A DNA stretch of 34,689 bases. Origin: Myxococcales bacterium. Its GTDB lineage: Bacteria > Myxococcota_A > Polyangia > Polyangiales > Ga0077539. A model generated the notes under the pieces. It ran no database searches. It was not told the DNA's origin and was given only the letters and a program-made list of their open reading frames with translations. Shown here one piece after another: positions 1-7,949 of this stretch. The DNA is taken from positions 1-34,689 of the forward strand of contig JAAFIF010000099.1 in assembly GCA_013298625.1 (NCBI GenBank), read 5' to 3'. Each line of letters begins with the position of its first letter. Position 1 is the first letter of the stretch. The translations under genes and the position numbers were made by a program.

Positions 1-125
1 TCATCGCGCCCTCGTCGGGCGCTCGATCGCGTTGTTCTTCGACCATGTCCTGCCTCGCCTTCGCATGACCCCAGAGGGGGTCAGTTTTGGTGGCGTCAGG
101 GGGTCAATATTGGTGGCGCCCTACA
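1..125. mobile_element. Terminal end of an IS21-like insertion sequence (partial)
   Basis: Two 20-bp direct repeats lie at 76-95 and 99-118. They are identical at 18 of 20 positions and share the pattern GGGGGTCA, then TTGGTGGCG. Closely spaced repeats of this GGGTCA...GGTGGCG type are typical of IS21-family ends. On the minus strand the element would begin TGTAGGGCGCC at 125, fitting the TG...CA termini of that family. The rest of the element lies left of the window, so no transposase can be confirmed. A short minus-strand reading frame starting at an ATG at 46 stays open to the window edge and could be the start of istA; this is only a possibility. The boundary at 125 is inferred from the TG terminus and from where the neighbouring FG-GAP protein loses its repeat pattern. 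Confidence 0.65.
76..118. repeat. Two 20-bp IS terminal direct repeats
   Basis: The copies at 76-95 and 99-118 differ only at G/A and T/A in the middle (CAGTTTTGG versus CAATATTGG). Their start-to-start spacing is 23 bp. In IS21-type elements such repeats bind the IstA transposase; that role is inferred here. Confidence 0.7.
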
Positions 126-2025
126 CGACTGAAGTTCCAACGTGGTCGCCGATGACACCAATGACACCGACGGTCCCGACGAGGGTCCGGATCGCGACGG
201 CCGCTGTTCCTTCGGCACTTCCTGCGAACAAGATCGCGGCGCCAGTCCACCCACGAGCGTTTGGCGCTCCGACAATCAATTCGCCGAAGCCATCGCCGTT
301 CACATCCCCTGCGCTCGCGACGGACCAGCCGAACATGTCGCCGTCAGCGTCCCCGCTGAGAGGACGAGCAGCCGATGCCCTGACGCCCGTTGGGCTGCCG
401 TGGTGCACAACCACCCGACCGACGGTAGTCCGGCCACTCGGCGCGCACATATGACATGCCACCGCAACGTCGGAGTATCCATCGCCGTTGACGTCTCCGA
501 CGCCTGAAACTTTGCTCCCAAACTCGACATCATCGGGGCCAACGCCTTCGATCGTGCGCGCTGGAGTTGCCACGATGCCCCGGTCGCTGCCGTGAAAGAC
601 ACTCGCGGCGCCAACGTTCATCGTTCCTCCACCCTCAGCTCCGACGATCAGGTCGCTGAATCCATCGCCGTCGACGTCACCGGCGACGGCGACGTGCACC
701 CCGAAATAATCCCCGACATCACTTCCTTCGAGCACACGCGACGCGGGCATCGCGAGCCCCGATGGCCCTCCTGAGAAGATGCTCACTGTGCCGGCGCCTG
801 CTCGCCCACCGGCCGACGTCGACGGGTTGCCAACCGCGACGTCACCGTAGCCGTCTGCATTGAAATCCGCGCCGCCTGCAACAGACGTAGCGCCCCAAAT
901 CACCTGCTCGACGCTCGCGACAGCACCACGTTCAGAGCCTCGAAACACTCGCGCGTGTCCGTTCGCGCCGACGATGATGTCCGCGAAGCCGTCGGCGTTG
1001 ACGTCTCCTGCCGTTGACAGCCACCGACCCGACATCGCTGTCAGAATCTCTCCGTCGATTGCAGTCATCGGCGTTGTGGTGAGCCCGCCAGCGGCTCCCG
1101 CAAACAACCATGTCGTGCCTGCTCGATTCCGACCGCTTGGTGACGAGTTCGGGGCCGCGACGAGCAGATCTGCGAACCCGTCGCCGGTCACATCCCCTGC
1201 GTTCGCCACGCTGGATGCAAAGCCATCCCCGGCGACCGTGCCGACCAACGATGCACCTGGGCTGCTCGCGAGCCCCGTCGGCCCGCCGTAGTACACGTCG
1301 ACTCGACCGAGGCCACCGTTTGCGCCGGCCGCGCCGACGGCCACATCCGTGTAGCCATCCCCATTCACATCCAGCTCGCTGCCCCAGCTCACATCGCGAT
1401 CAGCGTCGGCGCTGCGCGCTCCCACGCGAAACCACCACACCGGGCTCGTCGCCGTCCCCTCCGCGTTGCGCATCGAGTCCCGCCCGCGCAGTCGCCAGAA
1501 CCAAACGCCCGCGCTCAGCGCGCTCGGCAGCCGCACGCGATCACCGATCGCGCGCAGCGAGTGTGCGAGCACCGTGAACTCGCGCGTGCGACTCACTTCG
1601 ACCACGGCGCCGTCGATCGCCGCCGAGGTCGCCCAACGCAGCGTCGGGCGCTGGCTCGTCACGGTGCTGGTGCTCAGCGGAGCGATGGCCCGAGGCGCAC
1701 CGAGCATCGGATCGGTGATCGTCGCAGCATCGCCGCCTTCGGCTCCGTCGCTCGCGTCTGCTGTCGTGACGACATCGCTCGCATCCCTGCCGGCGACGTC
1801 GAGCGTAGACGCCTCAGGCTGTGAAGAGTCTGCTGTGGCTGTGTATCCGTCGGGTAGCGCTCCGTCGTTCTCTTCGCGGTAGCGGTCGAGCCCGACGCAA
1901 CCGCGGGTTACCTCGGAGAAGTAGGCGCCTGTGTTGCACACGACTGGCCTCGGGCTGCATGCGCCCGCGTAGGCGCTCAGCGCGAGCAGCGCGATGCGCG
2001 ATGCAACGTTCATCCCCATCGTCAT
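121..2025 (-). CDS. FG-GAP repeat lipoprotein, 3' end truncated by an IS
   Basis: 634 residues from the ATG at 2025, which has a GAGG sequence six bases upstream; a GTG at 2028 is an alternative. The N-terminus is a lipoprotein signal with Cys23 after a YAGA stretch. A low-complexity Asp/Ser/Ala linker is followed by an FN3-like beta-sandwich at about 105-205. Seven FG-GAP (integrin-alpha-like) repeats then carry the calcium-loop signature DVNGDGYTDVAVGA and variants such as DVDGDGFSDLIVGA. Proteins of this type are exported to the outer membrane or surface and form beta-propellers. The last repeat breaks off after GDHVGTSVV, exactly where AxAGDVNGDG should follow. The TAG stop appears to be supplied by the adjoining IS end, so an original C-terminal blade is missing. 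Ligand and function are unknown. Confidence 0.85.
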   Translation of the reverse strand: MTMGMNVASRIALLALSAYAGACSPRPVVCNTGAYFSEVTRGCVGLDRYREENDGALPDGYTATADSSQPEASTLDVAGRDASDVVTTADASDGAEGGDAATITDPMLGAPRAIAPLSTSTVTSQRPTLRWATSAAIDGAVVEVSRTREFTVLAHSLRAIGDRVRLPSALSAGVWFWRLRGRDSMRNAEGTATSPVWWFRVGARSADADRDVSWGSELDVNGDGYTDVAVGAAGANGGLGRVDVYYGGPTGLASSPGASLVGTVAGDGFASSVANAGDVTGDGFADLLVAAPNSSPSGRNRAGTTWLFAGAAGGLTTTPMTAIDGEILTAMSGRWLSTAGDVNADGFADIIVGANGHARVFRGSERGAVASVEQVIWGATSVAGGADFNADGYGDVAVGNPSTSAGGRAGAGTVSIFSGGPSGLAMPASRVLEGSDVGDYFGVHVAVAGDVDGDGFSDLIVGAEGGGTMNVGAASVFHGSDRGIVATPARTIEGVGPDDVEFGSKVSGVGDVNGDGYSDVAVACHMCAPSGRTTVGRVVVHHGSPTGVRASAARPLSGDADGDMFGWSVASAGDVNGDGFGELIVGAPNARGWTGAAILFAGSAEGTAAVAIRTLVGTVGVIGVIGDHVGTSVV

Positions 2026-2083
2026 CACTTACCTCGAAACTTGAAAAGGCCGCTTCATCGGTCCGCCCGAAGTGGTCGAACGG

Positions 2084-2089
2084 ACGCTA
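2084..2089 (-). promoter_or_regulatory. -10 element of the FG-GAP lipoprotein gene
   Basis: On the minus strand the sequence reads TGATAGCGT, an extended -10 (TGn plus TAnnnT). A start near 2077 would give a leader of about 50 nt, which contains the GAGG ribosome binding site. No clear -35 is seen. Confidence 0.4.
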
Positions 2090-2352
2090 TCACGACTCAC
2101 CGTGGCGCCCTCGATCCCCGAGGCTCGTCCGAGGTTGCTTCGGCCTGTGAATTTTCGTTCGCCCTGCGCTCGCGCGACGGTCGGCTCTGCACCACCAACG
2201 CGATGGTGCTCGTACCTTTGCTGGCGCGCGGCGGTGGCTCGGTTCGACTTCTACGGTCTTTCCTTCGCCCGATGCGCGCCGCGCGTCTCTGAAGCTCGTC
2301 GCGGGCGCGCTGCAGCTCTGTCGGACTCTGCGCGGTGGATCTGCGACGACTT

Positions 2353-2361
2353 TGCTATCCT
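2353..2361 (+). promoter_or_regulatory. Extended -10 for the response regulator/HisKA gene
   Basis: TGCTATCCT is an extended -10 motif ending 12 nt before the ATG at 2373. A transcript would start about five bases before the ATG, and there is no Shine-Dalgarno sequence. The rest of the 2026-2372 intergenic stretch shows no gene. Confidence 0.45.
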
Positions 2362-2372
2362 GTGGCCCTTCC

Positions 2373-4415
2373 ATGGCCCCAGGAACCGCTCCGATCCTGG
2401 TCGTCGACGACGACGCAGTCACGCGTCACATCCTCTTCGACTACCTCTCCCGCGCTGGCTACCAGCCAGTGACAGCGTCCTCTGGCGAAGAGGCGCTCGA
2501 GCGGTTGAAGACCCTCACGCCGGCGCTCGTGCTGCTCGACCTCGTGCTGCCCGACGCGGACGGCTACGAGGTCTTGCGCGCGATCCGCGCGGACGATCGC
2601 GTGCGCGATGTTCCCGTCGTCGTGTTGACCGCACTCGAGGGCGACGAAGAGATCGCGCGCGCCTTCGAAGAGGGCGCCGATGACTTTTTGCACAAGCCCT
2701 TTCGCAACGCCGAGCTCGTCGCGCGCATCCGGGGACAGCTTCGACTGCGCGGCTACCTCGTCGAGCTCGCGCAGAAAGAGCGCGACGCCGCGGTGCTCGT
2801 CGAGCTGACACAAGCGCTCGCGTCGTCGCTGGACATCCGAGAGATCCTGCACACCGTCGTGCGGCGCATCGCCGAGACCGTCGATGTCGATCGCTGCTCG
2901 ATCATCGTCGCGCGCGAGGGCGGCGGGCGCGGCTACGTCGTGGCTGCGAGCGACGACGCGGGTGTGCAGAACCTCCCGATCGAGCTCGAGAAGTACCCAG
3001 AGATTCAGACGGTGCTGCAGACGCGCGAGCCGCTGACGATCGAGGACGCGCGGACGCACCCGCTGCTCGACCCGGTGAGGGCGTCTGCGCGATATCAGTC
3101 GTTGACGCTGCTGCCGATCGCGCACGAAGACCGCGCGCTGGGCGTGCTCTTTCTTCGCTCGCTCGAGGGACGCGGAACGCTCTCGGACCGCGAGCTGTCG
3201 TTTTGTCAGATCGCGGCCAACGCGACCGCCGTGGCGCTGCGCAACGCGCGGGTGCTGCAGCAGCTTCGCGACGAGACGCAGGCGCTCGACTCGCGCGCCG
3301 CGCAAGCGGAGACGCGCGTGCGCTCGCTCGAGCAGTACCAGGTGCTCTTTCGCTCGGCGGCCGACGGGATGTTGGTCTTCGACTCGCGCGGGACGGTGCG
3401 CTTCGTCAACCCGCGCGGCGCAGAGATCCTCGAGTATCCGCCGGAGAAGATCGTCGGGCGGCCGGTGTTCGAGCGGGTGATCACCGAGGACCTGGGCGCG
3501 ATCGACCGGGCGATCGCCGAGGTTCGCGAAGGTGGGACGGCGTCGATCGACGTTCGCGTGCGACGCAGGCACGGGGGCGTCGGGACCATCGCGATCTCGC
3601 TCTCGTCGCTCGAGAGCGACGACGACGCGCAGATCGTGACGTTTCGCGACGTGACGCAGGACCGAGAGAACGCGCGAGAGCTCGCGAAGACCCGCGATTT
3701 TCTCACCTCGCTGGTCGAGTCGTCGCCGGACGCCATCGTCGCCGCGGACCCGCGCGGCATGATCATCGTGTGGAACCGCACCGCCGAGCGCGTCTGCGGC
3801 GTCTCGCGCGACGAGGTGGTGGGTCGCGTCAACGTGAGCGCGATCTATCCGCCGACGGTCGCGCAAGAGATCATGCGGCGGCTGCGCGACGGCGAGCGCG
3901 AGAGCGGCGTGGGGCGGCTCGAGAATTTTCGCACCGAGCTCATCACGCCGTCGGGCGAGCAGATCCCGATTCACTTGTCCGCGGCGATCGTGCGCGAGGG
4001 AGACAAAGAGGCGGGCACCGTGGGGATCTTCTCGGATTTGCGCGATCGGATCTTCATGGAGCAGCGGCTCGCGGCGGCGCAGCAGCAGCTCGCGATGTCC
4101 GAGCGGCAGTCGCTCGTGGCGCAGCTCGCGGGGACCGCAGCGCACGAGCTCAATCAGCCGTTGACGAGCATCATGGGCTACGCGGAGCTCTGGAAGAAGC
4201 GCTCACCCGACGACGCGCTGGCGCAGCGAACGACCACGGTGATCATCCAAGAGGCCGAGCGGATGGCGGACATCGTGCGAAAGCTCGGGTCGATGTCGCG
4301 GCTCGAGACGATTCAGTACGTGGGCAACACGCAGATCTTCGACCTCAACGCCAACGTGGCGACCGCGGATCGGCGCGAGAGCGAGCCGCCGAGCGAGCGC
4401 AAGCCGAGCGAGTGA
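2373..4415 (+). CDS. Receiver-GAF-PAS-PAS-HisKA signalling protein lacking an ATPase domain
   Basis: 680 residues from the ATG at 2373; an in-frame TTG at 2352 lies inside the predicted -10 and is not used. Residues 7-120 are a receiver domain with all key residues: acidic D12/D13, phospho-acceptor D56, T86 and K108. A GAF domain (about 135-295) and a coiled linker follow. PAS domains lie at about 322-440 and 443-565, then a HisKA dimerisation domain with the H-box AAHELNQPLTSIMGYAE (His591). The protein ends about 90 residues after that histidine with a polar tail, so no HATPase_c (N, G1, F, G2 boxes) is present. It therefore cannot autophosphorylate by itself. It may act as a phosphotransfer or scaffold protein, or be served by a separate kinase. 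The GAF and PAS ligands are unknown. Gene is complete, with no frameshift seen. Confidence 0.9.
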   Translation: MAPGTAPILVVDDDAVTRHILFDYLSRAGYQPVTASSGEEALERLKTLTPALVLLDLVLPDADGYEVLRAIRADDRVRDVPVVVLTALEGDEEIARAFEEGADDFLHKPFRNAELVARIRGQLRLRGYLVELAQKERDAAVLVELTQALASSLDIREILHTVVRRIAETVDVDRCSIIVAREGGGRGYVVAASDDAGVQNLPIELEKYPEIQTVLQTREPLTIEDARTHPLLDPVRASARYQSLTLLPIAHEDRALGVLFLRSLEGRGTLSDRELSFCQIAANATAVALRNARVLQQLRDETQALDSRAAQAETRVRSLEQYQVLFRSAADGMLVFDSRGTVRFVNPRGAEILEYPPEKIVGRPVFERVITEDLGAIDRAIAEVREGGTASIDVRVRRRHGGVGTIAISLSSLESDDDAQIVTFRDVTQDRENARELAKTRDFLTSLVESSPDAIVAADPRGMIIVWNRTAERVCGVSRDEVVGRVNVSAIYPPTVAQEIMRRLRDGERESGVGRLENFRTELITPSGEQIPIHLSAAIVREGDKEAGTVGIFSDLRDRIFMEQRLAAAQQQLAMSERQSLVAQLAGTAAHELNQPLTSIMGYAELWKKRSPDDALAQRTTTVIIQEAERMADIVRKLGSMSRLETIQYVGNTQIFDLNANVATADRRESEPPSERKPSE

Positions 4416-4500
4416 GCGCTGCGTAGCGCTTGCGATGGTGGGCGGCGCAGTGCTAACTCCACGAGCTCAGTATTTACTGAAGGAACCGAAGGAGTCGCTC

Positions 4501-4752
4501 ATGGCCCGCGTTACCGTCGAAGATTGCTTGGAGAAGGAAGACAACCGTTTTGCGCTGGTGATTCTGGCCGCGCAGCGGACGCGGCAGATCATGAAGGGCT
4601 CGAAGGTCCTTCTCGAGGCGCACAAGTACAAGAACAAGCCGTCGGTGCTCGCGCTGCGCGAGATCGCCGCGGGCAAGGTGAAGTTCGGCTCGTCCTCGCG
4701 CGAGGCGGTCGAGGTCTTCATCAACGAGCAGAAGTCGCGCTTCGGCGTCTGA
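4501..4752 (+). CDS. rpoZ: RNA polymerase omega subunit
   Basis: 83 residues, the usual length for a short omega subunit. The sequence MARVTVEDCLEKEDNRFALV followed by the AAQRTRQI motif and the REIAAGKV segment is characteristic of RpoZ. Omega assists assembly of the beta-prime subunit into RNA polymerase and, in proteobacteria, contributes to a ppGpp binding site. The start is set by AAGGAG six bases upstream of the ATG at 4501; an in-frame ATG at 4435 gives an extension unlike any omega subunit. A 12-bp palindrome, CAGTATTTACTG at 4468-4479, lies just upstream and could be a regulatory site. Confidence 0.93.
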   Translation: MARVTVEDCLEKEDNRFALVILAAQRTRQIMKGSKVLLEAHKYKNKPSVLALREIAAGKVKFGSSSREAVEVFINEQKSRFGV

Positions 4753-4799
4753 GCTTCGCGCGTTCGATCTGCAGGGGGGGACCGAAGGTTGATGATGCG

Positions 4800-4819
4800 C
4801 TGACCCGTCCGCGGGTCAG
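4800..4819. terminator. Hairpin between convergent genes
   Basis: Two perfect 8-base arms (CTGACCCG and CGGGTCAG) flank a TCCG loop, between the end of rpoZ and the end of the convergent minus-strand gene, whose stop codon lies in the right arm. There is no T-run on either side, so termination strength is uncertain. Confidence 0.4.
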
Positions 4820-5364
4820 GCGTCGCCGCCGTTGGTGTCCGACGGAAACACGCCTGCGTCGGTCATCGCGTCGAGGGCGCTCGGGCTTCGAGAGCGCTTC
4901 CACGCGTCGTAGAGGCGCACGAGGTCGCGGGTCTTGGCGCCGAGCGACTGCGCGACGGCCACCTCGGCGAGCACGTTGGACAGGGCGCTGAAGCGCTGAG
5001 CGAGCGCTTCGAAGAGGGGCGCGCGCGCGGGCGCGAGGCGGGCTGTGTGGGTGAAGGCGAGCGTTCCGCAGTGGAGATAGACGGGGTCTTCGGAGGGCGC
5101 GACGCCGAAGAACCCGCGCGTGTAGAGGGCGTGGTCACCGACGCGACGCAGCGCTTCGGCTCGGAGCTCTGGCGCGCACGAGAGCGCTCGCTCGAGGTCG
5201 AGCACGATCGAGCCGCGGCTCTCGACAGCGGCGGCGCGTCCGGCGAGCAGCGCGCCGAGGTAGCGCTCGACGTCGGGGTCCCGCTCGACCGCGCAGCGCT
5301 CGCAAGCGTGTCGAACAGCAGCAGCAAAGTACGAAGAGAGATCGTCGACAGGGGCGATGGACAT
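4816..5364 (-). CDS. Conserved-looking protein of unknown function
   Basis: 182 residues from the ATG at 5364 (MSIAPVDDLSSYF). An AGGAG about 14 bases upstream is a weak ribosome binding site. A longer in-frame reading back to 5592 runs through the groES promoter region and looks non-coding. The protein is mostly alpha-helical with no signal peptide or membrane segment. It contains the segments LRRVGDHALYTRGFFG and HTARLAPARAPLFEALAQRF. I do not recognise the family. It is divergent from groESL and convergent with rpoZ; neither arrangement reveals a function. Confidence 0.75.
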   Translation of the reverse strand: MSIAPVDDLSSYFAAAVRHACERCAVERDPDVERYLGALLAGRAAAVESRGSIVLDLERALSCAPELRAEALRRVGDHALYTRGFFGVAPSEDPVYLHCGTLAFTHTARLAPARAPLFEALAQRFSALSNVLAEVAVAQSLGAKTRDLVRLYDAWKRSRSPSALDAMTDAGVFPSDTNGGDA

Positions 5365-5585
5365 GGCGTGTTCTGCGCTCCTGGCCGGACGGGTAGAGGC
5401 AGCACGAGAAGCGGTCCGGCGCGTGGATATGAGTGTGCCTGTGATCGAAGCTTTGCCAAGAATTTCACGAGCTTGCGCTCGAGCTCGCGGAGTGCGGACA
5501 GTCGCTGCACCGCGCTGCTGGCACTCGAAATCCCCGACTGCCACTGGCCCGTCACAATTCGACAATTCGCCGTGAGCGTCCGCCC

Positions 5586-5613
5586 TTGACACTTCCGCAT
5601 GCCGGATTAGTCT
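5586..5613 (+). promoter_or_regulatory. Candidate groESL promoter
   Basis: A perfect TTGACA -35 at 5586-5591 is followed 16 nt later by TAGTCT at 5608-5613, which matches the key TAnnnT positions of a -10. The CIRCE-like operator begins 10 nt downstream, so a bound repressor would block initiation or early elongation. Confidence 0.5.
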
Positions 5614-5623
5614 CCGCCCGCCC

Positions 5624-5651
5624 TTGGCACTCTCCCCCTACTGAGTGCCAG
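5624..5651 (+). promoter_or_regulatory. CIRCE-like operator (HrcA site)
   Basis: Arms TTGGCACTC (5624-5632) and GAGTGCCAG (5643-5651) form an inverted repeat matching at 8 of 9 positions. The CIRCE consensus is TTAGCACTC-N9-GAGTGCTAA. Here the core GCACTC/GAGTGC is intact, but the spacer is 10 nt rather than 9. Its position upstream of groES fits heat-shock repression by HrcA; no hrcA gene is in the window. Confidence 0.7.
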
Positions 5652-5702
5652 CAATCGTGAGGCGACCCGCGGCGCGGATCGCTGTTCACGGAGGGTGAAG
5701 TC

Positions 5703-5831
5703 ATGCCCGAACGCTGCGCACGAGTGTGCGTAAGCGCGCGGGATGGGCTTTGCCTCGGCGCGGCGCAGAGCGCCCGTCAGGCGAGCTCGAATACAGTCCC
5801 ACAATATCAAGAGAGGTCGACGACATCATGA
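5703..5831 (+). CDS. Possible 42-residue leader ORF coupled to groES
   Basis: An ATG at 5703 preceded by GGAGGG opens a 42-codon frame (MPERCARVCVSARDG and onward). Its TGA overlaps the groES ATG as ATGA. The ribosome binding site is stronger than the one directly upstream of groES (GAGAGG, 11 bases away). Nothing in the peptide resembles a known protein; it has three Cys within its first 17 residues. Translation could feed ribosomes into groES. It may also be a chance frame in the roughly 175-nt leader. Confidence 0.35.
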   Translation: MPERCARVCVSARDGLCLGAAQSARQASSNTVPQYQERSTTS

Positions 5832-6118
5832 AGATCCGTCCGTTGGGTGATCGCGTGCTGGTCAAGCGCATGGAGTCCGAGGAGAAGACCAAGGGTGGTC
5901 TGTACATCCCCGAGACCGCCAAGGAGAAGCCGATCGAGGCCAAGGTGATCTCGGTGGGCACCGGCAAGCGCGATGACAGCGGCAAGCTGATCGAGCCGAG
6001 CGTGAAGGCTGGCGACCGCATCCTGTTCGGCAAGTACTCGGGCACCGAAGTCAAGCTGGACGGCGAAGAGCACCTGATCCTGCGCGAGGAAGACATCCTC
6101 GGCGTGATCGAGGTCTGA
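5828..6118 (+). CDS. groS: Co-chaperonin GroES
   Basis: 96 residues, the usual GroES length, beginning MKIRPLGDRVLVKRMESEEK. The mobile loop (about residues 17-32, with GGLYIPETAKEKP) binds the apical domain of GroEL. The terminal strand EEDILGVIEV is typical. GroES caps the GroEL ring and encloses the folding chamber. It is first in a two-gene operon with groEL, 53 nt apart. The operon lies behind the CIRCE-like site, so heat-shock regulation is likely. Confidence 0.97.
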   Translation: MKIRPLGDRVLVKRMESEEKTKGGLYIPETAKEKPIEAKVISVGTGKRDDSGKLIEPSVKAGDRILFGKYSGTEVKLDGEEHLILREEDILGVIEV

Positions 6119-6171
6119 TCGATCGCACCGCGTCGTTGAATAGACACACAAGTTTTCAGGAGAAGTGACTC

Positions 6172-7806
<1,635 letters not shown>

Positions 7807-7850
7807 TCGCCCCGCGCGATCACTGAAGTCCCTTCGCTAGGGACGCTGCA

Positions 7851-7897
7851 CGAAGGCACCGCGCCGAGCCCAGGCTCGCCGGTGCCTTCGGCTTTTC
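7851..7897 (+). terminator. Intrinsic terminator of groESL
   Basis: Perfect 11-base arms CGAAGGCACCG (7851-7861) and CGGTGCCTTCG (7880-7890) enclose an inner GAGCC/GGCTC stem. The hairpin is followed by GCTTTTC. It lies 44 nt after the groEL stop codon. Confidence 0.85.
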
Positions 7898-7933
7898 TCC
7901 GGTGTTTACTCGGATCATCCGCGGCGCTTCTGT

Positions 7934-7939
7934 TACGCT
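7934..7939 (+). promoter_or_regulatory. -10 element of the 7950 lipoprotein gene
   Basis: TGTTACGCT (an extended -10, TGn plus TACGCT) ends 11 nt before the ATG at 7950. No Shine-Dalgarno sequence lies between them, suggesting a nearly leaderless mRNA. Confidence 0.45.
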
Positions 7940-7949
7940 CGCGCCGCTC

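Noticed and set aside
2355..4145. Minus-strand frame opposite the receiver/HisKA gene
   Set aside because: The plus strand encodes unambiguous receiver, GAF, PAS and HisKA motifs; the antisense translation is Arg/His-rich noise.
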